From: JAABTH01 sp964390725
Lineage (GTDB): Bacteria; Bacillota; Dethiobacteria; DTU022
DNA length: 64,000 nt
Assembly: GCA_964390725.1 (NCBI GenBank)
Contig: CAYMIW010000006.1
Coordinates: 33,636-97,635 of the forward strand
Direction of reading: 5' to 3'
Position 1 is the first letter of the stretch; every line of letters begins with the position of its first letter. The notes under the pieces are model-generated. The model was given only the letters and a program-made list of their open reading frames with translations. It did not search any database and had not been told where the DNA came from. Below, one piece after another: positions 1 to 9,784 of this stretch. A program made the translations under genes and the position numbers.

Positions 1-2276
1 CTTTCCCTGATGTTATATATTCCCCAGTATTCACCGTTCAGGTAGAGAACGGCCTGGCGGTAATCCTGGTAATCAAGGTTAGTTTCTTCCAGCAGGCTGG
101 TCATCAAGATATCCCTGATTTTGCTGTAAATGGAATCCTGCCCGGAGGTGCGCAGGGTTATCGCTTTAAAGGTGCTGAGCTCCTTGTTGGGAAAGAGGGG
201 GTAATTTATCTCATTGAAACCGTAAATATTGCGGGCAAATACGTTAAAAATCTTCTGATCCATGCCCCGGCTGAACTGGCCGCCGATTTTGATCCCGGCA
301 TCCAGGCTGAGGCCAAGCCTTCCATCCGGTTCGTATAGCTCCAGGTGGACAGGTTTTTCCATGTCTTTCCAGAAGTTGGCTCCGTAATAGGGAAAACGAT
401 CGATGGCACCGTAGCCTTTAACGTAGATTCCCTCAACCGGATCCCAAAGGTCATGCGGGTCGAGCATCGCCGATACAACGGTCAGGTTGTGTTTATCTCC
501 AATAAAAAATGTCCTGTTTTCTACCGGTCCGGGCAGTTTACCTTCCTCAAAGGTTCTGGCCCTTAATACAGTGGTTTCTTCCACCACAAGGGATTGATGG
601 TAAACAGGTGAATGATCCTTCGGCTCCGAACCGTCGGTAGTATATTTTACAATTGCATCGGGGTTAGTTGATTCTATAGTTACAGTTATCGCTGTGTCAT
701 AAAACCCTCCGACAGGATAAACCTGCAGGGGAGATGAATAACCGCTGAAATACTCACCTTTAATTTCTCCACCCGGATTGGGTGAGGTAAAAAAATAACG
801 TTCATCGCTATGTGAGGTTATTCTGCCGGCCGATAGGCCCGGAGAAAGTGCTCCTGTAGCCATTTGGTCGATCATTATGCCCGATGGATGATAAAGAACC
901 AGTGTTTCACCACTTGCTTTGATTTTAAAATTTGTATGCAGGTTGCCACTGCCTGGATCACTGCGATCTTTACCCGAGGCAAAGATTAACATTCGTTCGC
1001 CGGGCTCAATGGTAACTGACGGGAACTGCCAGCGGTAAGGTTGTTCCACCCGGTCTGACAAACCGTAGCCTTCCAGGTTTACAGAAAAACTCTCAGGGTT
1101 TAAAATCTCAATCCAGCCTTCAAAATCTCCATCTTCATCGGCCAGGGTTGCTACGTTTTCAGCCATGACCTCACTGATCTGCAGCTCGGGAACAGGGCTT
1201 CCACTGAACTGTTCAAAACCGGCGCTGTAGTTTACTTCACCCGGTGTAGGTCGTGGATAATAGAGCCACTGTTCCGGATTGTCTTTATCCCTGCCGTAAG
1301 AAACATCGCTCTGCATATTACGAATTTCCAGAACATCTACAATAGCTCCGTCCGGTCTGCTTAAAATTAAGGTGTCATCCCGGTCGTTCAGGCTAAAGTT
1401 GGTATGCAGATATTCATCCGTACTTTTGTACCTGTTTTTACCTGAAGCGAAAACAACCAGGAAGTCATCCGGCTTGATGATTATCTCAGGGAAGCGCCAC
1501 TTAAAAGGGTTATCTGTTTTATCAGAAAGCCAGTAATCTTCCAGGTTAACCGGGTTGGGACCGGGATTATAAAGCTCAATCCAGTCTTCCAGGTCTCCTT
1601 CTTCGTCAGGCAGGGAGGTGCGGTTGTCGGTGAGAATTTCGTTGATAAAAAAATTTTGCTCTTCAGCGTGGGGCATATCGGTAACTTGGTCATAGGCAGT
1701 GGCATTATTGGCTGCGCCAGGGCTGGCCTCTAAAAAAAATGCCCAGGTGCTGCTGTCATCTATCGTTCTCCCGTATGAAACATTTGAAAGCATGTCAGGA
1801 AAAACAACGCTATCTAAAATGGCTGCCTCGGGGTCGATCAGGTAAAGCTCGCCTCCCGAGGCACTCAACCTGAAATTTGTGTGCAGTTCGCCGTTGTCGG
1901 CGCTGAAGCGGTCTTTACCCGAAGCAAAAACAACCAGATGCTCACCTGGTTCAATTGTTATCTCTGGCAACCTCCACATGAAAGGATTATCACGTTCGCT
2001 GCTGACCCAGTAACCTTCCAGGTTGACTGTCTTATCAGAACGATTAAAGATCTCAAACCAATCGGGGTAATCACCGTCTTCATCCGATAACGTCATACGG
2101 TTGCTGGCCATTATTTCATTGATAACCAGGCTCTTACCACCGGTAAATAGACCACCAAGGCTAAATATTGCAGTCAGCAGTAAAGCCAGCAGCAATAAGG
2201 TGATTAAAAAACGGCGGGCCAGGCGCGGTTCAGTAAGTCTGTTTATTCCAGGCAAATAATCACACCACTTAAACAA
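1..2276 (-). CDS. Lamin-tail/CotH-domain surface protein (3' end off window)
   Basis: The frame stays open from a TTG start at 2276 (AAAGG seven bases upstream) to the window edge, 758 codons. After about 10 residues there is a hydrophobic signal/anchor helix. Three lamin-tail-like repeats follow (about residues 48-150, 178-285, 305-415); each opens with an INEI/ISEV-type strand, has D-E-x-G-D and ends with an 'FASGK' and 'LHTNF' strand. A chitobiase-type 'YTTDGSEP' module comes next (around 500), then a CotH-kinase region with 'YLNGEYWGIYNIR' close to the edge. Such proteins are exported or spore/cell-surface proteins; CotH homologues are atypical protein kinases. The catalytic end is off-window, so activity cannot be judged. 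The short antisense-frame ORFs over this stretch are shadows. Confidence 0.85.
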   Translation of the reverse strand, partial: MFKWCDYLPGINRLTEPRLARRFLITLLLLALLLTAIFSLGGLFTGGKSLVINEIMASNRMTLSDEDGDYPDWFEIFNRSDKTVNLEGYWVSSERDNPFMWRLPEITIEPGEHLVVFASGKDRFSADNGELHTNFRLSASGGELYLIDPEAAILDSVVFPDMLSNVSYGRTIDDSSTWAFFLEASPGAANNATAYDQVTDMPHAEEQNFFINEILTDNRTSLPDEEGDLEDWIELYNPGPNPVNLEDYWLSDKTDNPFKWRFPEIIIKPDDFLVVFASGKNRYKSTDEYLHTNFSLNDRDDTLILSRPDGAIVDVLEIRNMQSDVSYGRDKDNPEQWLYYPRPTPGEVNYSAGFEQFSGSPVPELQISEVMAENVATLADEDGDFEGWIEILNPESFSVNLEGYGLSDRVEQPYRWQFPSVTIEPGERMLIFASGKDRSDPGSGNLHTNFKIKASGETLVLYHPSGIMIDQMATGALSPGLSAGRITSHSDERYFFTSPNPGGEIKGEYFSGYSSPLQVYPVGGFYDTAITVTIESTNPDAIVKYTTDGSEPKDHSPVYHQSLVVEETTVLRARTFEEGKLPGPVENRTFFIGDKHNLTVVSAMLDPHDLWDPVEGIYVKGYGAIDRFPYYGANFWKDMEKPVHLELYEPDGRLGLSLDAGIKIGGQFSRGMDQKIFNVFARNIYGFNEINYPLFPNKELSTFKAITLRTSGQDSIYSKIRDILMTSLLEETNLDYQDYRQAVLYLNGEYWGIYNIRE

Positions 2277-2465
2277 TAATTAACCTTTATTATATGCGAT
2301 TCCGAGCTAAAATTAAACTAGTCGCCGACCCAACAGAAAAACAGGTTACCAGGCTACCCTGTTTATATTGATGAAGGCTGCAGTAGAAAGGGGCATTAAA
2401 GATAAGTGTTTTGGATTTTATATTGAGAATAAGGAAAATAAAAGGTATATTGCTCGGGTGAAAAA

Positions 2466-2551
2466 TGGTGCGGGCGAGAGGATTTGAACCTCCAAGGGTA
2501 TGCCCCACTGGATCCTAAGTCCAGCGCGTCTGCCAGTTCCGCCACGCCCGC
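2466..2551 (-). tRNA. tRNA-Leu (anticodon UAG)
   Basis: On the minus strand the acceptor arm GCGGGCG (2545-2551) pairs with CGCCCGC (2470-2476), followed by discriminator A and an encoded CCA (2466-2468). The anticodon stem CTGGA/TCCAG holds the loop CTTAGGA, which gives UAG. The T arm GGAGGTTCAAATCCTC is canonical and a long variable arm is present, as expected for a class II leucine tRNA. Confidence 0.95.
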
Positions 2552-2600
2552 CTGTTACGGATCATATTATAATCAAAAATCACTTTAAATACAACCGTTG

Positions 2601-2775
2601 AAAGTTGACAGGGGGACGGGGTTGTTGTCAACTTTTTCTACAGAACCTGGGCCGGGCGGAATATAGTCAATTGGCCTGGGTTACAGCTTATTTTCTTTAT
2701 TTACCTTACCTGCCCTGGTGTTATCCTAATGGTTGACAACAACCCCGTCCCCCTGACAACCGTCCCCCTGACAAC
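2601..2775. mobile_element. REP-pair element 1 (MITE/BIME-like)
   Basis: Two copies of a palindromic repeat face each other. The left copy (2601-2637) reads GTTGACAGGGGGACGGGG then TTGTTGTCAAC. The right copy (2732-2775) is its reverse complement and carries an extra partial tandem copy of CGTCCCCCTGACAAC. Each copy has its own outer palindrome GTTGACA/TGTCAAC. The roughly 95 bp between them is non-coding and is similar to the interior of the element at 4147-4424 (shared 'CAGAACC', 'CGGAATAT' and 'CAGCTTATTT/GAGCTTATTT' blocks). It is probably mobilised in trans by the RAYT transposase at 9023-9784. Confidence 0.75.
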
Positions 2776-2782
2776 TTGACAA

Positions 2783-4088
2783 TCATACCGGTTTGCCCCC
2801 GGGGACGAAATAACGGGCAGCTGCAATTAAAACTATTGCAATTACCGCGCCGAATAGACTGAGCTGAGTTGCCTTTTCCAAACCGACAGCCCCTGATAAT
2901 AACCCGGTTATATACGGGCCAAAGCTATATATAGCTGTATAGGCAGTTGAGAAAAAGCCAAAACCTGTCCCCTGATACTGGGGAGGCATGGAGCGTAATA
3001 CGTACGCGTTGATCAGGGTATTGGCATTGAGGGAAGCTGCTCCGATTAAGGCTATAATAACTAATAGCTGCCAGTGCTCTCTGGAGAGGGTAAGGAAGAT
3101 ATAAAAGCAAGTCAGCAGGGTGATGTTGATAAACATAACCCTTTTACTGCCGAAGTGGTCAGCCAGCCAGCCAATCGCTATTTTTGTTGCCAAACCGGCC
3201 ACTGCAACAATAATAAACATCCGGTTTGCTACATCAAAGCTATAAAACCTTTCCTCAACCAAAAAGGTAGGGATAAACGAATTGATCCCTGTCAGCGAAA
3301 GGGCCCCGAAACCGCCAACCAGGGTACTCCATATCAAAAAACGCCTGATTGCAGGGTCTTTAAAAATAACTGCCGAAGATTTCACCTCTGCCAGGAATCT
3401 GCCCCTGCGGCTGAACTGTTTATTTAGGTTTTGTTTTGTTGATTCGGCAGAGAAATCATTCAATCCGGCATAACTACTTTCAAAACTATTGGATAGCTTG
3501 CGTTTTCGGTAAAAAAGCAGTGTTGCTACAAACAGCATCAGGCCGCACAAAGCAAAGAGCAGCTGCCAGTTCAGGTAAATCACAAATATGGTAACCACGG
3601 CAGGAGAAACGATGCTGGCTAAAATTCCGAAAGACTCAAAGGCAGCCGTAGCAATGGTGGCTCTCTTTCGTGAGCCAATAATAACAGCCAGGGTATAGCC
3701 GGCAGTTACGTATAAACCGCTGCTAACCCCTAAAATAAACGTCATCAGGGCTAACATGGTATAACCTGGTGCAAAAGCTACCCCGATAAAAGAAAACCGC
3801 CATAGCTGCACCCCCGATAAGAATGGTTTTAGTGCAGCCAATTTGGTCGGCAACAACCCCGGAAGGATAACGAGCCAAACCGTAACCGAGGAATACCAGG
3901 GTTACCAGTAACCCTGCCTGGGCATTGCCAATGGAAAACGCTTCCCGTAGCGGTATCAGCAGGGGTGGATAAAGGCTTTTGGTTAGAGCCTGGAAAAAGA
4001 AAATGCCGGCATTGAGCAAAAAAACCGGCCCCAGGATCAGTTGTAAAAAGCTTGTGTTGTTCGGCTTTTGATCAAATGTCATATTCAT
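2783..4088 (-). pseudogene. MFS transporter, frameshifted
   Basis: Two overlapping frames together give one major facilitator protein of about 420 residues. The N-terminal part (4088 down to about 3790) has two to three membrane helices and a 'GVVADQIG' loop, the family's helix 2-3 signature. The rest (from about 3800 to 2783) continues in another frame with the remaining helices and the second-half loop 'GWLADHFGSKR'. The frames cross near 3785-3805, at a T-rich TTTTCTTTT run. The intact protein would be an inner-membrane secondary transporter of unknown substrate. It may be a true pseudogene or a sequencing indel at the homopolymer-like run. It ends just before REP-pair element 1. Confidence 0.8.
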
Positions 4089-4146
4089 TATCCTTATTTT
4101 AATGATACAAAGTCAACATTATAATCTTAAAACACAATAATGTCCA

Positions 4147-4424
4147 GATTGTCAGGGGGACGGGGTTGTTGTCAACTTATTTCATCAGAACCCTGGTCGG
4201 TCGGAATATTATCAACCGGCTCGAGTTGGAGCTTATTTAGCTTTAGATATCTAGCCTGCCTTGATTTTATCCTCTTGGAGTATGGTGGGGAAGCATGATT
4301 TGCCTATAGACATAAACACAGAACGGATTAGTAATGCGGAAGATTGCCAGGAATACTGGTCTCAGCAGTTGAGTTGTTTCAGGGCGTAACAATGAGTTGT
4401 CAACAACCCCGTCCCCCTGACAAT
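4147..4424. mobile_element. REP-pair element 2 (MITE/BIME-like)
   Basis: It has the same architecture as the element at 2601-2775. The left copy (4147-4178) reads TTGTCAGGGGGACGGGG then TTGTTGTCAAC; the inverted right copy is 4396-4424. The interior of about 217 bp begins with a block homologous to the other element's interior (CAGAACCCTGG, CGGAATATTATCAAC, GAGCTTATTT, TTTTATCCTCTTGG) and is then longer. This explains the whole gap between the MFS gene and the PAS-GGDEF gene. Confidence 0.75.
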
Positions 4425-4491
4425 GTTATTAAAAACTGGTATCATGTTATTAAATCCCAAGTTGTGTGTCATGGGCCAGGAGCTGAATATT

Positions 4492-6588
4492 ATGTCTCCG
4501 GAAGAAAAAATTGATCGCCGCCTAGTTGAAGAAATGCCGGTTGGCTATACTCACCACAGGATTGTTGCCGATGAGCAGGGTAATCCTGTCGATTATATTT
4601 ACCTGGATGTAAACACTGCTTTTGAAAAGCTGACCGGTTTATCCAGTCAGCAGGTGATTGGAAAACGAGCAACAGAAATATTCCCGGCTATTAAAAAAGA
4701 AGATTTTAACTGGCTGGATATTTACGGGCGTATTGCTGCAGGCGAGGATAAAACCAGCTTCAAACAATATATTGAGCCACTTAAGCGCTGGTATCAAATA
4801 ACAGCTTATAGAGATAAGCCTGGTTATTTTAACACAGTATTTTATGAAATAACCGGACAGGTTGAAGCTGAAAAGGCTCTTCAACAGGGCTACAGCAACC
4901 TGTCCGCTATCCTGGAAAACACCATTTTTGGAGTAGTAATTATAGATATGAAGAGAAAAATACGCTGGGCCAATCCTGTAGCTTGTCAGATGATCGGTAT
5001 AGATAAAGCAGAAGAGATAATCGGCAGTCATTGTGCCAGGTATTTCTGTCCGCAAGAGCAAACAGAATGCCCGGTTCTGGATCATAAAATGAAACTTACC
5101 AATTCAGAAAGTATTCTGATCAGGAAAAACAAAGAAGTTATCCCAATTCTTAAATCAATCACGGAGATTGTTTTTGACGGGGAAGAGGTTTTGCTGGAAA
5201 CATTTATTGATATCACTGAAAGGAACAGGGTATTAAAGGCTTTGCATGAAAGTGAACAAAAGTACCGTTCCCTGGTTGAAAACCTGAATGAGGTTGTCTA
5301 TCTTTTGGATTCAGAAGCAAGGATAAAATATATATCGCCCAACATAAAAGAACTTAGCGGTTATAGCGTTGAAGAAATAGCCGAGATGCAATTCATAGAT
5401 TTTGTCCACCCAGATGACAAGACCGAGCGGATCAATCGGTTTTTGAAGGTGATGTCCGGTGTAAGCGAGGCTACCGAGTACCGTTTTCTTAAAAAGGACG
5501 GCAGTGTTGTGTGGATCAGAACCATGGGCCGCCCCATATATGAAGATGGTGAAATTGTTGGGGTCCAGGGCGTTTTAACTGATATAACTGATCGCAAAAA
5601 GGCTGAACTGGAAATCCGCAGCCTGAGTTTCCACGACCAGTTAACCGGCCTTTACAACCGCCATTATTTTGCTGGTGAATTAAAGCGCCTTGAAGAATCA
5701 AATCAGTATCCCATAGCAATTATTTCGGCAGACCTGGATGAATTAAAGCTTATTAACGACACCCTGGGTCATGCAGAAGGTGATCGTTACTTGCAGAAAG
5801 GAGCCGATCTGCTCAAGGCAAATGTGCGTGGCAACGACATACTGGCTAGGATCGGTGGCGATGAATTCGCCCTTATCCTACCAAAAACCGGTTTTAAAGC
5901 GGGAAGCGATCTGATCGGTAGAATTCAGAAGAAAGTTGATAAGTTCAACCGGTCAGATGACAAAATGTATATTAGTATTTCCATGGGTTTGGCTGTAAGC
6001 GAAACAAAAGACAAGCCCCTTGAAGAATCATACCAGGCTGCTGACAATCTGATGTATAAAAATAAACTGACGCAAAAGAAAAAAGCCAGGGATCTGCTGC
6101 TCGAAAAATTACTTTCCAACTACTACAAACAAAAAGGGATGGAAAATTTCAATGAAAAGGTTCTTGATTTATCTGCAAAGCTGGGTCGGGCTGCTGGTCT
6201 TGATCAAAAGCAAATCGACAATTTATTATTACTGGCCCGGATCCGCGACCTCGGGATGATCACGGTACCCGCAGATCTCCTCAATAAAGAAGAGAAATTG
6301 ACCGGTCCGGAGCTCGAGACCATTTACCGGCATACCGAAAGAGCATACCAGGTTGCCTCTGATTCTGTTAAATGGTCTAAAGTAGCCGAGCTGCTGCACT
6401 ATTGCCATGAAAGATATGACGGCAGCGGTTACCCCAGGGGGCTCAAAGGAGAAGAGATTCCCATTGAATGGCGGATTCTGGCGATAGCTAAAGCTTATAG
6501 TGTGGAAAAAGCAGTTGATATAGAAGACCCAAAATTTGATCCCGTTTTAGTTGAAAAAGTCAAAGAAATAATTAATGCAGGTGCTTAA
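4492..6588 (+). CDS. PAS-PAS-PAS-GGDEF-degenerate HD-GYP signalling protein
   Basis: Start chosen at ATG 4492 because AGGAG lies nine bases upstream; the longer frame from 4423 begins inside a REP repeat. No transmembrane segment is seen. Three PAS-type sensor domains occupy about residues 10-370. A GGDEF domain follows (about 375-540) with an intact 'RIGGDEFAL' active site and an RxxD ('RGND') inhibitory site five residues before GGDEF, so it probably makes cyclic di-GMP and is product-inhibited. The C-terminal 130 residues resemble HD-GYP ('ERYDGSGYPRGLKGEEIP'), but the HD dyad is replaced by 'IRDLG', so phosphodiesterase activity is doubtful and a regulatory role is more likely. Cytosolic sensor; input unknown. 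Confidence 0.9.
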   Translation: MSPEEKIDRRLVEEMPVGYTHHRIVADEQGNPVDYIYLDVNTAFEKLTGLSSQQVIGKRATEIFPAIKKEDFNWLDIYGRIAAGEDKTSFKQYIEPLKRWYQITAYRDKPGYFNTVFYEITGQVEAEKALQQGYSNLSAILENTIFGVVIIDMKRKIRWANPVACQMIGIDKAEEIIGSHCARYFCPQEQTECPVLDHKMKLTNSESILIRKNKEVIPILKSITEIVFDGEEVLLETFIDITERNRVLKALHESEQKYRSLVENLNEVVYLLDSEARIKYISPNIKELSGYSVEEIAEMQFIDFVHPDDKTERINRFLKVMSGVSEATEYRFLKKDGSVVWIRTMGRPIYEDGEIVGVQGVLTDITDRKKAELEIRSLSFHDQLTGLYNRHYFAGELKRLEESNQYPIAIISADLDELKLINDTLGHAEGDRYLQKGADLLKANVRGNDILARIGGDEFALILPKTGFKAGSDLIGRIQKKVDKFNRSDDKMYISISMGLAVSETKDKPLEESYQAADNLMYKNKLTQKKKARDLLLEKLLSNYYKQKGMENFNEKVLDLSAKLGRAAGLDQKQIDNLLLLARIRDLGMITVPADLLNKEEKLTGPELETIYRHTERAYQVASDSVKWSKVAELLHYCHERYDGSGYPRGLKGEEIPIEWRILAIAKAYSVEKAVDIEDPKFDPVLVEKVKEIINAGA

Positions 6589-6615
6589 GTTAGCCCTGTC
6601 TTGTTGTGCCGGGAT

Positions 6616-8904
6616 TCAGCTTGTTAAACGTAGGCCGATATCGTTAATAATAACTGATCCGGACGGGGTCAGGTTGAATACAAAAGAAATCGTTTGCAGC
6701 TTTTCGGGGTTTAAGCGCTGGTTTTGTTCAGTAAAATCAGCCAGCTGAAACTCAAAATTTTGAAAGACCGCTTCAGCTCGGGGTAAGCTCTGCATAAACC
6801 CAGCCTTGGCCAGTCGGCTCTCCAGGCGGGGTTGTAGTAGTGAAAAATGGCTAAGCGGCAGTGATGCACTATTCCCATCGCTATCAGTAAGCTCAATTGT
6901 AAAATCGATTAATTCTGCAGGAAGTTCCCTTATGTGATCTTTTGATAGATTACCCGCTTTTGCTTGTTCATTTTCTGCCATTGAGAAGACCAGGGTGCTG
7001 CCGGAATTCAACCTCACCTCAGATTGAGGTAGGTAGATCGAGTAAACAGCCGGGCTACTGTCAGAATCAGAATTCCATCCTATATAAAGAGCGCGGTTTT
7101 CCAGGGTGCCCCACTTTAAAGGAACATCGCCTTCCCGCCACAATGATAGATTTTTACCTTCTATTACCCCCCCGGGGATTGTTGTCGTGCGAGGATCAAT
7201 ATCTTCGGCATAGTTGCAGAGCATAACCGTGTCTGAGTCCAGGTACTGGCTTATATAAACAGTGTCCGGCAGCCAGTTTCCGGCTGTCCGCGGGTCACGG
7301 AACAACATTTTGTAGTCATTCTTTTCGTGCAGCACTGCTTCAAAGAATGCGCTTAAGGTTACAGCAGCAATTTTTTCCTGATCTTCCGCAGGCATAATTG
7401 CAGCAAGGTTGAAAAGTGCTAAAGCCGGCCCGAATAAATCCCTGTTGCCCCACCTGCTGTTAAATTGGCCATGGTTGGCCCCGTATACATAAAGTGCCGT
7501 TTTGAAGTGTGGTACCTGGTCAGTAAAATTTATACGGGAATACTGGCGCATACCCTGAAAACTAACCACATCCATATCATGACTGCCGTGCAAAACCAGG
7601 TAACTAATATTGTCAAGGGGCAGGCGCATATCACCTGGCATATACTGTCCGTCAACAGGTGCTATTGCAGCTATGGCATGAATGTCAAAGTCATAATTTA
7701 AGCGAAGCTGTGCGTTATCAGGGTGGCTCGAAAGCTTGCTGAAGGCTGTGGCTATTGCAACAGCTTCCCCTCCCCTGGAATGGCCGACCAGGCCTATTGA
7801 GTCAAAGTCGACCTTATTACTAAAAGTATGGCCGGCTGTTTTGCTCCATTTCTGCCAGAGACGCAGGTGTTCAAGCAAAAGCCAGGCCCGGAGATCATTT
7901 TCTTTCTTTAGGGCATTTAGAAAAGTGATATTGGCGGACATGGAAAAATTAAGAAAATTTTGATCAACGGAAACTGTAATAAAACCCCTGCTGGCCAGAA
8001 GTTTACCGAGATATGCGTAGCCGGGATCAGAGAAATCTTCCATTAAATGATTGCCGTGGACAATTAAAATCAGGGGAAATGGACCCTCGCCCTCCGGGTA
8101 CCAGGCCCGGCCATTAAGCGGCAGTTCATCAGGACCAAAACCCCAGTAACTGGTGCGCAGTGCTGACCACCCTTCAATCATCATAGAACCGTCAACCGGG
8201 TCTGTTTTAATAATTGCCTCTTCCCCGTATTCTGGACGTCTCAGGTCAGTTCCACTGCCGTAAGTCAGCGTTTTCACCTGGTAACTGCCGGGCAGGGAAG
8301 GGTCAGGCAGATCTATAACCGCAACATTATCTGCGGAAAGGTTGGCAGCATTTATGGGAGGAGTGGGAGCTCCAACCAGGCTTGACCAGAGCAGGCTTCC
8401 GCCCAGAAAAAGCATGCCGACAGCTACAGCCGTGATGGCCAGCCTTTTTTGCGAGATACTTTTTTGGGATCTGCCTCTAAACAGTGAAGCAGCTCCACCT
8501 CCTATGAGCGAGCCGGAAAGTACAATCAGCAAAATAATTGCAATAGTTCCGTAGATTAGGGAAGTTGTCATATAGGTGAGCGCAAGCAATAAAATTGCTC
8601 CACTAAGGGCCCAGAAATAATATAATGGCAGTTTGCGATGCAAAGAATGGATTAGAGTGAGCAGGCCACCCACAATTATAGCGAGCACAAAGCCCCCGAT
8701 AATGGCCAGGATAAAGCTCAATAAGCCTGCAGAAGCAAAGGCAGCATAAGCAAGGGCAATCCAGGATAGCGCAGCTAAAAGGGCAACCCCTAAAGCTGCC
8801 CCTTTCCAGGCAGTATGCCCCGGCGCTAATACCCGGAACCCCTGCTTTACCTTATTTTTCAAACTGCCTAAAGACTCGGTTGCTTTTCTTAAATAATTTT
8901 GCAT
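6616..8904 (-). CDS. Membrane-anchored alpha/beta hydrolase
   Basis: ATG 8904 has AGGAG nine bases upstream; the frame's extra 25 codons (to 8979) come from a REP repeat and are unlikely to be translated. Residues about 25-190 form five or six hydrophobic helices. An extracytoplasmic alpha/beta-hydrolase domain then carries 'LIVHGNH', the nucleophile elbow 'VGHSRGGEAVA' and a late 'YGANHGQF' histidine, giving a Ser-(Asp)-His triad like that of platelet-activating-factor acetylhydrolase/chlorophyllase relatives. About 180 C-terminal residues look like beta-sandwich. The substrate is unknown; an ester or lipid is a fair guess. The gene stands alone and converges on the GGDEF gene. Confidence 0.8.
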   Translation of the reverse strand: MQNYLRKATESLGSLKNKVKQGFRVLAPGHTAWKGAALGVALLAALSWIALAYAAFASAGLLSFILAIIGGFVLAIIVGGLLTLIHSLHRKLPLYYFWALSGAILLLALTYMTTSLIYGTIAIILLIVLSGSLIGGGAASLFRGRSQKSISQKRLAITAVAVGMLFLGGSLLWSSLVGAPTPPINAANLSADNVAVIDLPDPSLPGSYQVKTLTYGSGTDLRRPEYGEEAIIKTDPVDGSMMIEGWSALRTSYWGFGPDELPLNGRAWYPEGEGPFPLILIVHGNHLMEDFSDPGYAYLGKLLASRGFITVSVDQNFLNFSMSANITFLNALKKENDLRAWLLLEHLRLWQKWSKTAGHTFSNKVDFDSIGLVGHSRGGEAVAIATAFSKLSSHPDNAQLRLNYDFDIHAIAAIAPVDGQYMPGDMRLPLDNISYLVLHGSHDMDVVSFQGMRQYSRINFTDQVPHFKTALYVYGANHGQFNSRWGNRDLFGPALALFNLAAIMPAEDQEKIAAVTLSAFFEAVLHEKNDYKMLFRDPRTAGNWLPDTVYISQYLDSDTVMLCNYAEDIDPRTTTIPGGVIEGKNLSLWREGDVPLKWGTLENRALYIGWNSDSDSSPAVYSIYLPQSEVRLNSGSTLVFSMAENEQAKAGNLSKDHIRELPAELIDFTIELTDSDGNSASLPLSHFSLLQPRLESRLAKAGFMQSLPRAEAVFQNFEFQLADFTEQNQRLNPEKLQTISFVFNLTPSGSVIINDIGLRLTS

Positions 8905-8950
8905 ACGAGGACTCTCCTGAAGATTAATAAAGAAATTATAACACATTGTC

Positions 8951-8985
8951 AGTTGACAGGGGGACGGGGTTGTTGACAACTTTTT
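8951..8985 (+). repeat. REP repeat, left flank of RAYT
   Basis: GTTGACAGGGGGACGGGG then TTGTTGACAACTTTTT. It lies about 40 bases before the RAYT start, in the orientation opposite to the copy at 9783-9821, so the transposase gene is bracketed by an inverted pair. Confidence 0.85.
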
Positions 8986-9022
8986 GTGATCAGCCTATAC
9001 TTTTTTTTAGGAGGTGCTGCAA

Positions 9023-9784
9023 TTGCCCAGAAAAGCGCGGAAAAAAAGTAATAGCGGAATTTATCATATTATAATGCGAGGAATAAACCGGCAAAAAATC
9101 TTTCTCGAAGACGAAGACAACCACCGTTTTCTCCAGACATTAAAATTCTATAAAGAAACCTGCGGATATGAAATTTATGCCTACTGCTTGATGAGTAATC
9201 ACATCCATCTATTGTTAAAAGTTGGCTATGAACCGTTAGAGCAAATAATGCGCAGAATCTGTGGTAAATTTGTCTACTGGTATAACCATAAATATGATCG
9301 AACAGGATACCTTTTTCAGGACAGATTTAAAAGTGAAGCGGTAGAAGATGATGCGTATTTCCTGACAGTCCTGAGGTATATTCACCAAAATCCACTGAAA
9401 TCTGGTATTGTGAAGGAACTAGAGCATTATCCCTGGAGCAGCTACAACGCCTACATAAACCGTAATCAGCTGGTAGATGCAGACTTTGTCTTAAAAATGT
9501 TTTCCGGCAGGCAAGCGCAAGCCCTGAAATTATTCATAAACTTCAATAAGCAGAATACCGATGAAAAATGCCTGGATGTAGAAGAGAATAAAACATTGAA
9601 AGATCATGAGGCATTACGAATCGTTGAAAGATTATTCAAGATATACAGTGTAGAAGAGTGGCAGAAGATTGATCGCAGTACCAGGAATAATTATCTGGCG
9701 AAGTTAAAACAGGAAGGGTTATCATTAAGGCAGCTCTCCAGAATTACTGGTCTTAACAGGGGAGTTGTGTTTAAAGCGAAATAA
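9023..9784 (+). CDS. REP-associated tyrosine transposase (Y1/HUH)
   Basis: Start chosen at TTG 9023, eight bases after AGGAGG; a GTG at 9014 overlaps that site. The N-terminal 150 residues form an IS200-like Y1 transposase domain with the metal-binding HUH motif in 'LMSNHIHLLL', then 'LFQDRFKSEAVEDD' and 'VLRYIHQNPL', the arrangement typical of RAYTs. The C-terminus ends in a helix-turn-helix-like 'GLSLRQLSRITGLNRG'. RAYTs nick single-stranded DNA at REP hairpins and are domesticated relatives of IS200/IS605 transposases. The flanking inverted repeats at 8951 and 9783, and the same repeat at four other nearby places, make this the likely cognate enzyme. Confidence 0.9.
   Translation: MPRKARKKSNSGIYHIIMRGINRQKIFLEDEDNHRFLQTLKFYKETCGYEIYAYCLMSNHIHLLLKVGYEPLEQIMRRICGKFVYWYNHKYDRTGYLFQDRFKSEAVEDDAYFLTVLRYIHQNPLKSGIVKELEHYPWSSYNAYINRNQLVDADFVLKMFSGRQAQALKLFINFNKQNTDEKCLDVEENKTLKDHEALRIVERLFKIYSVEEWQKIDRSTRNNYLAKLKQEGLSLRQLSRITGLNRGVVFKAK

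Noticed and set aside
206..2090. Short frames of 69-90 codons opposite or out of phase with the CotH gene
   Set aside because: The continuous minus-strand frame with clear domain motifs explains the region; the others are shadows.
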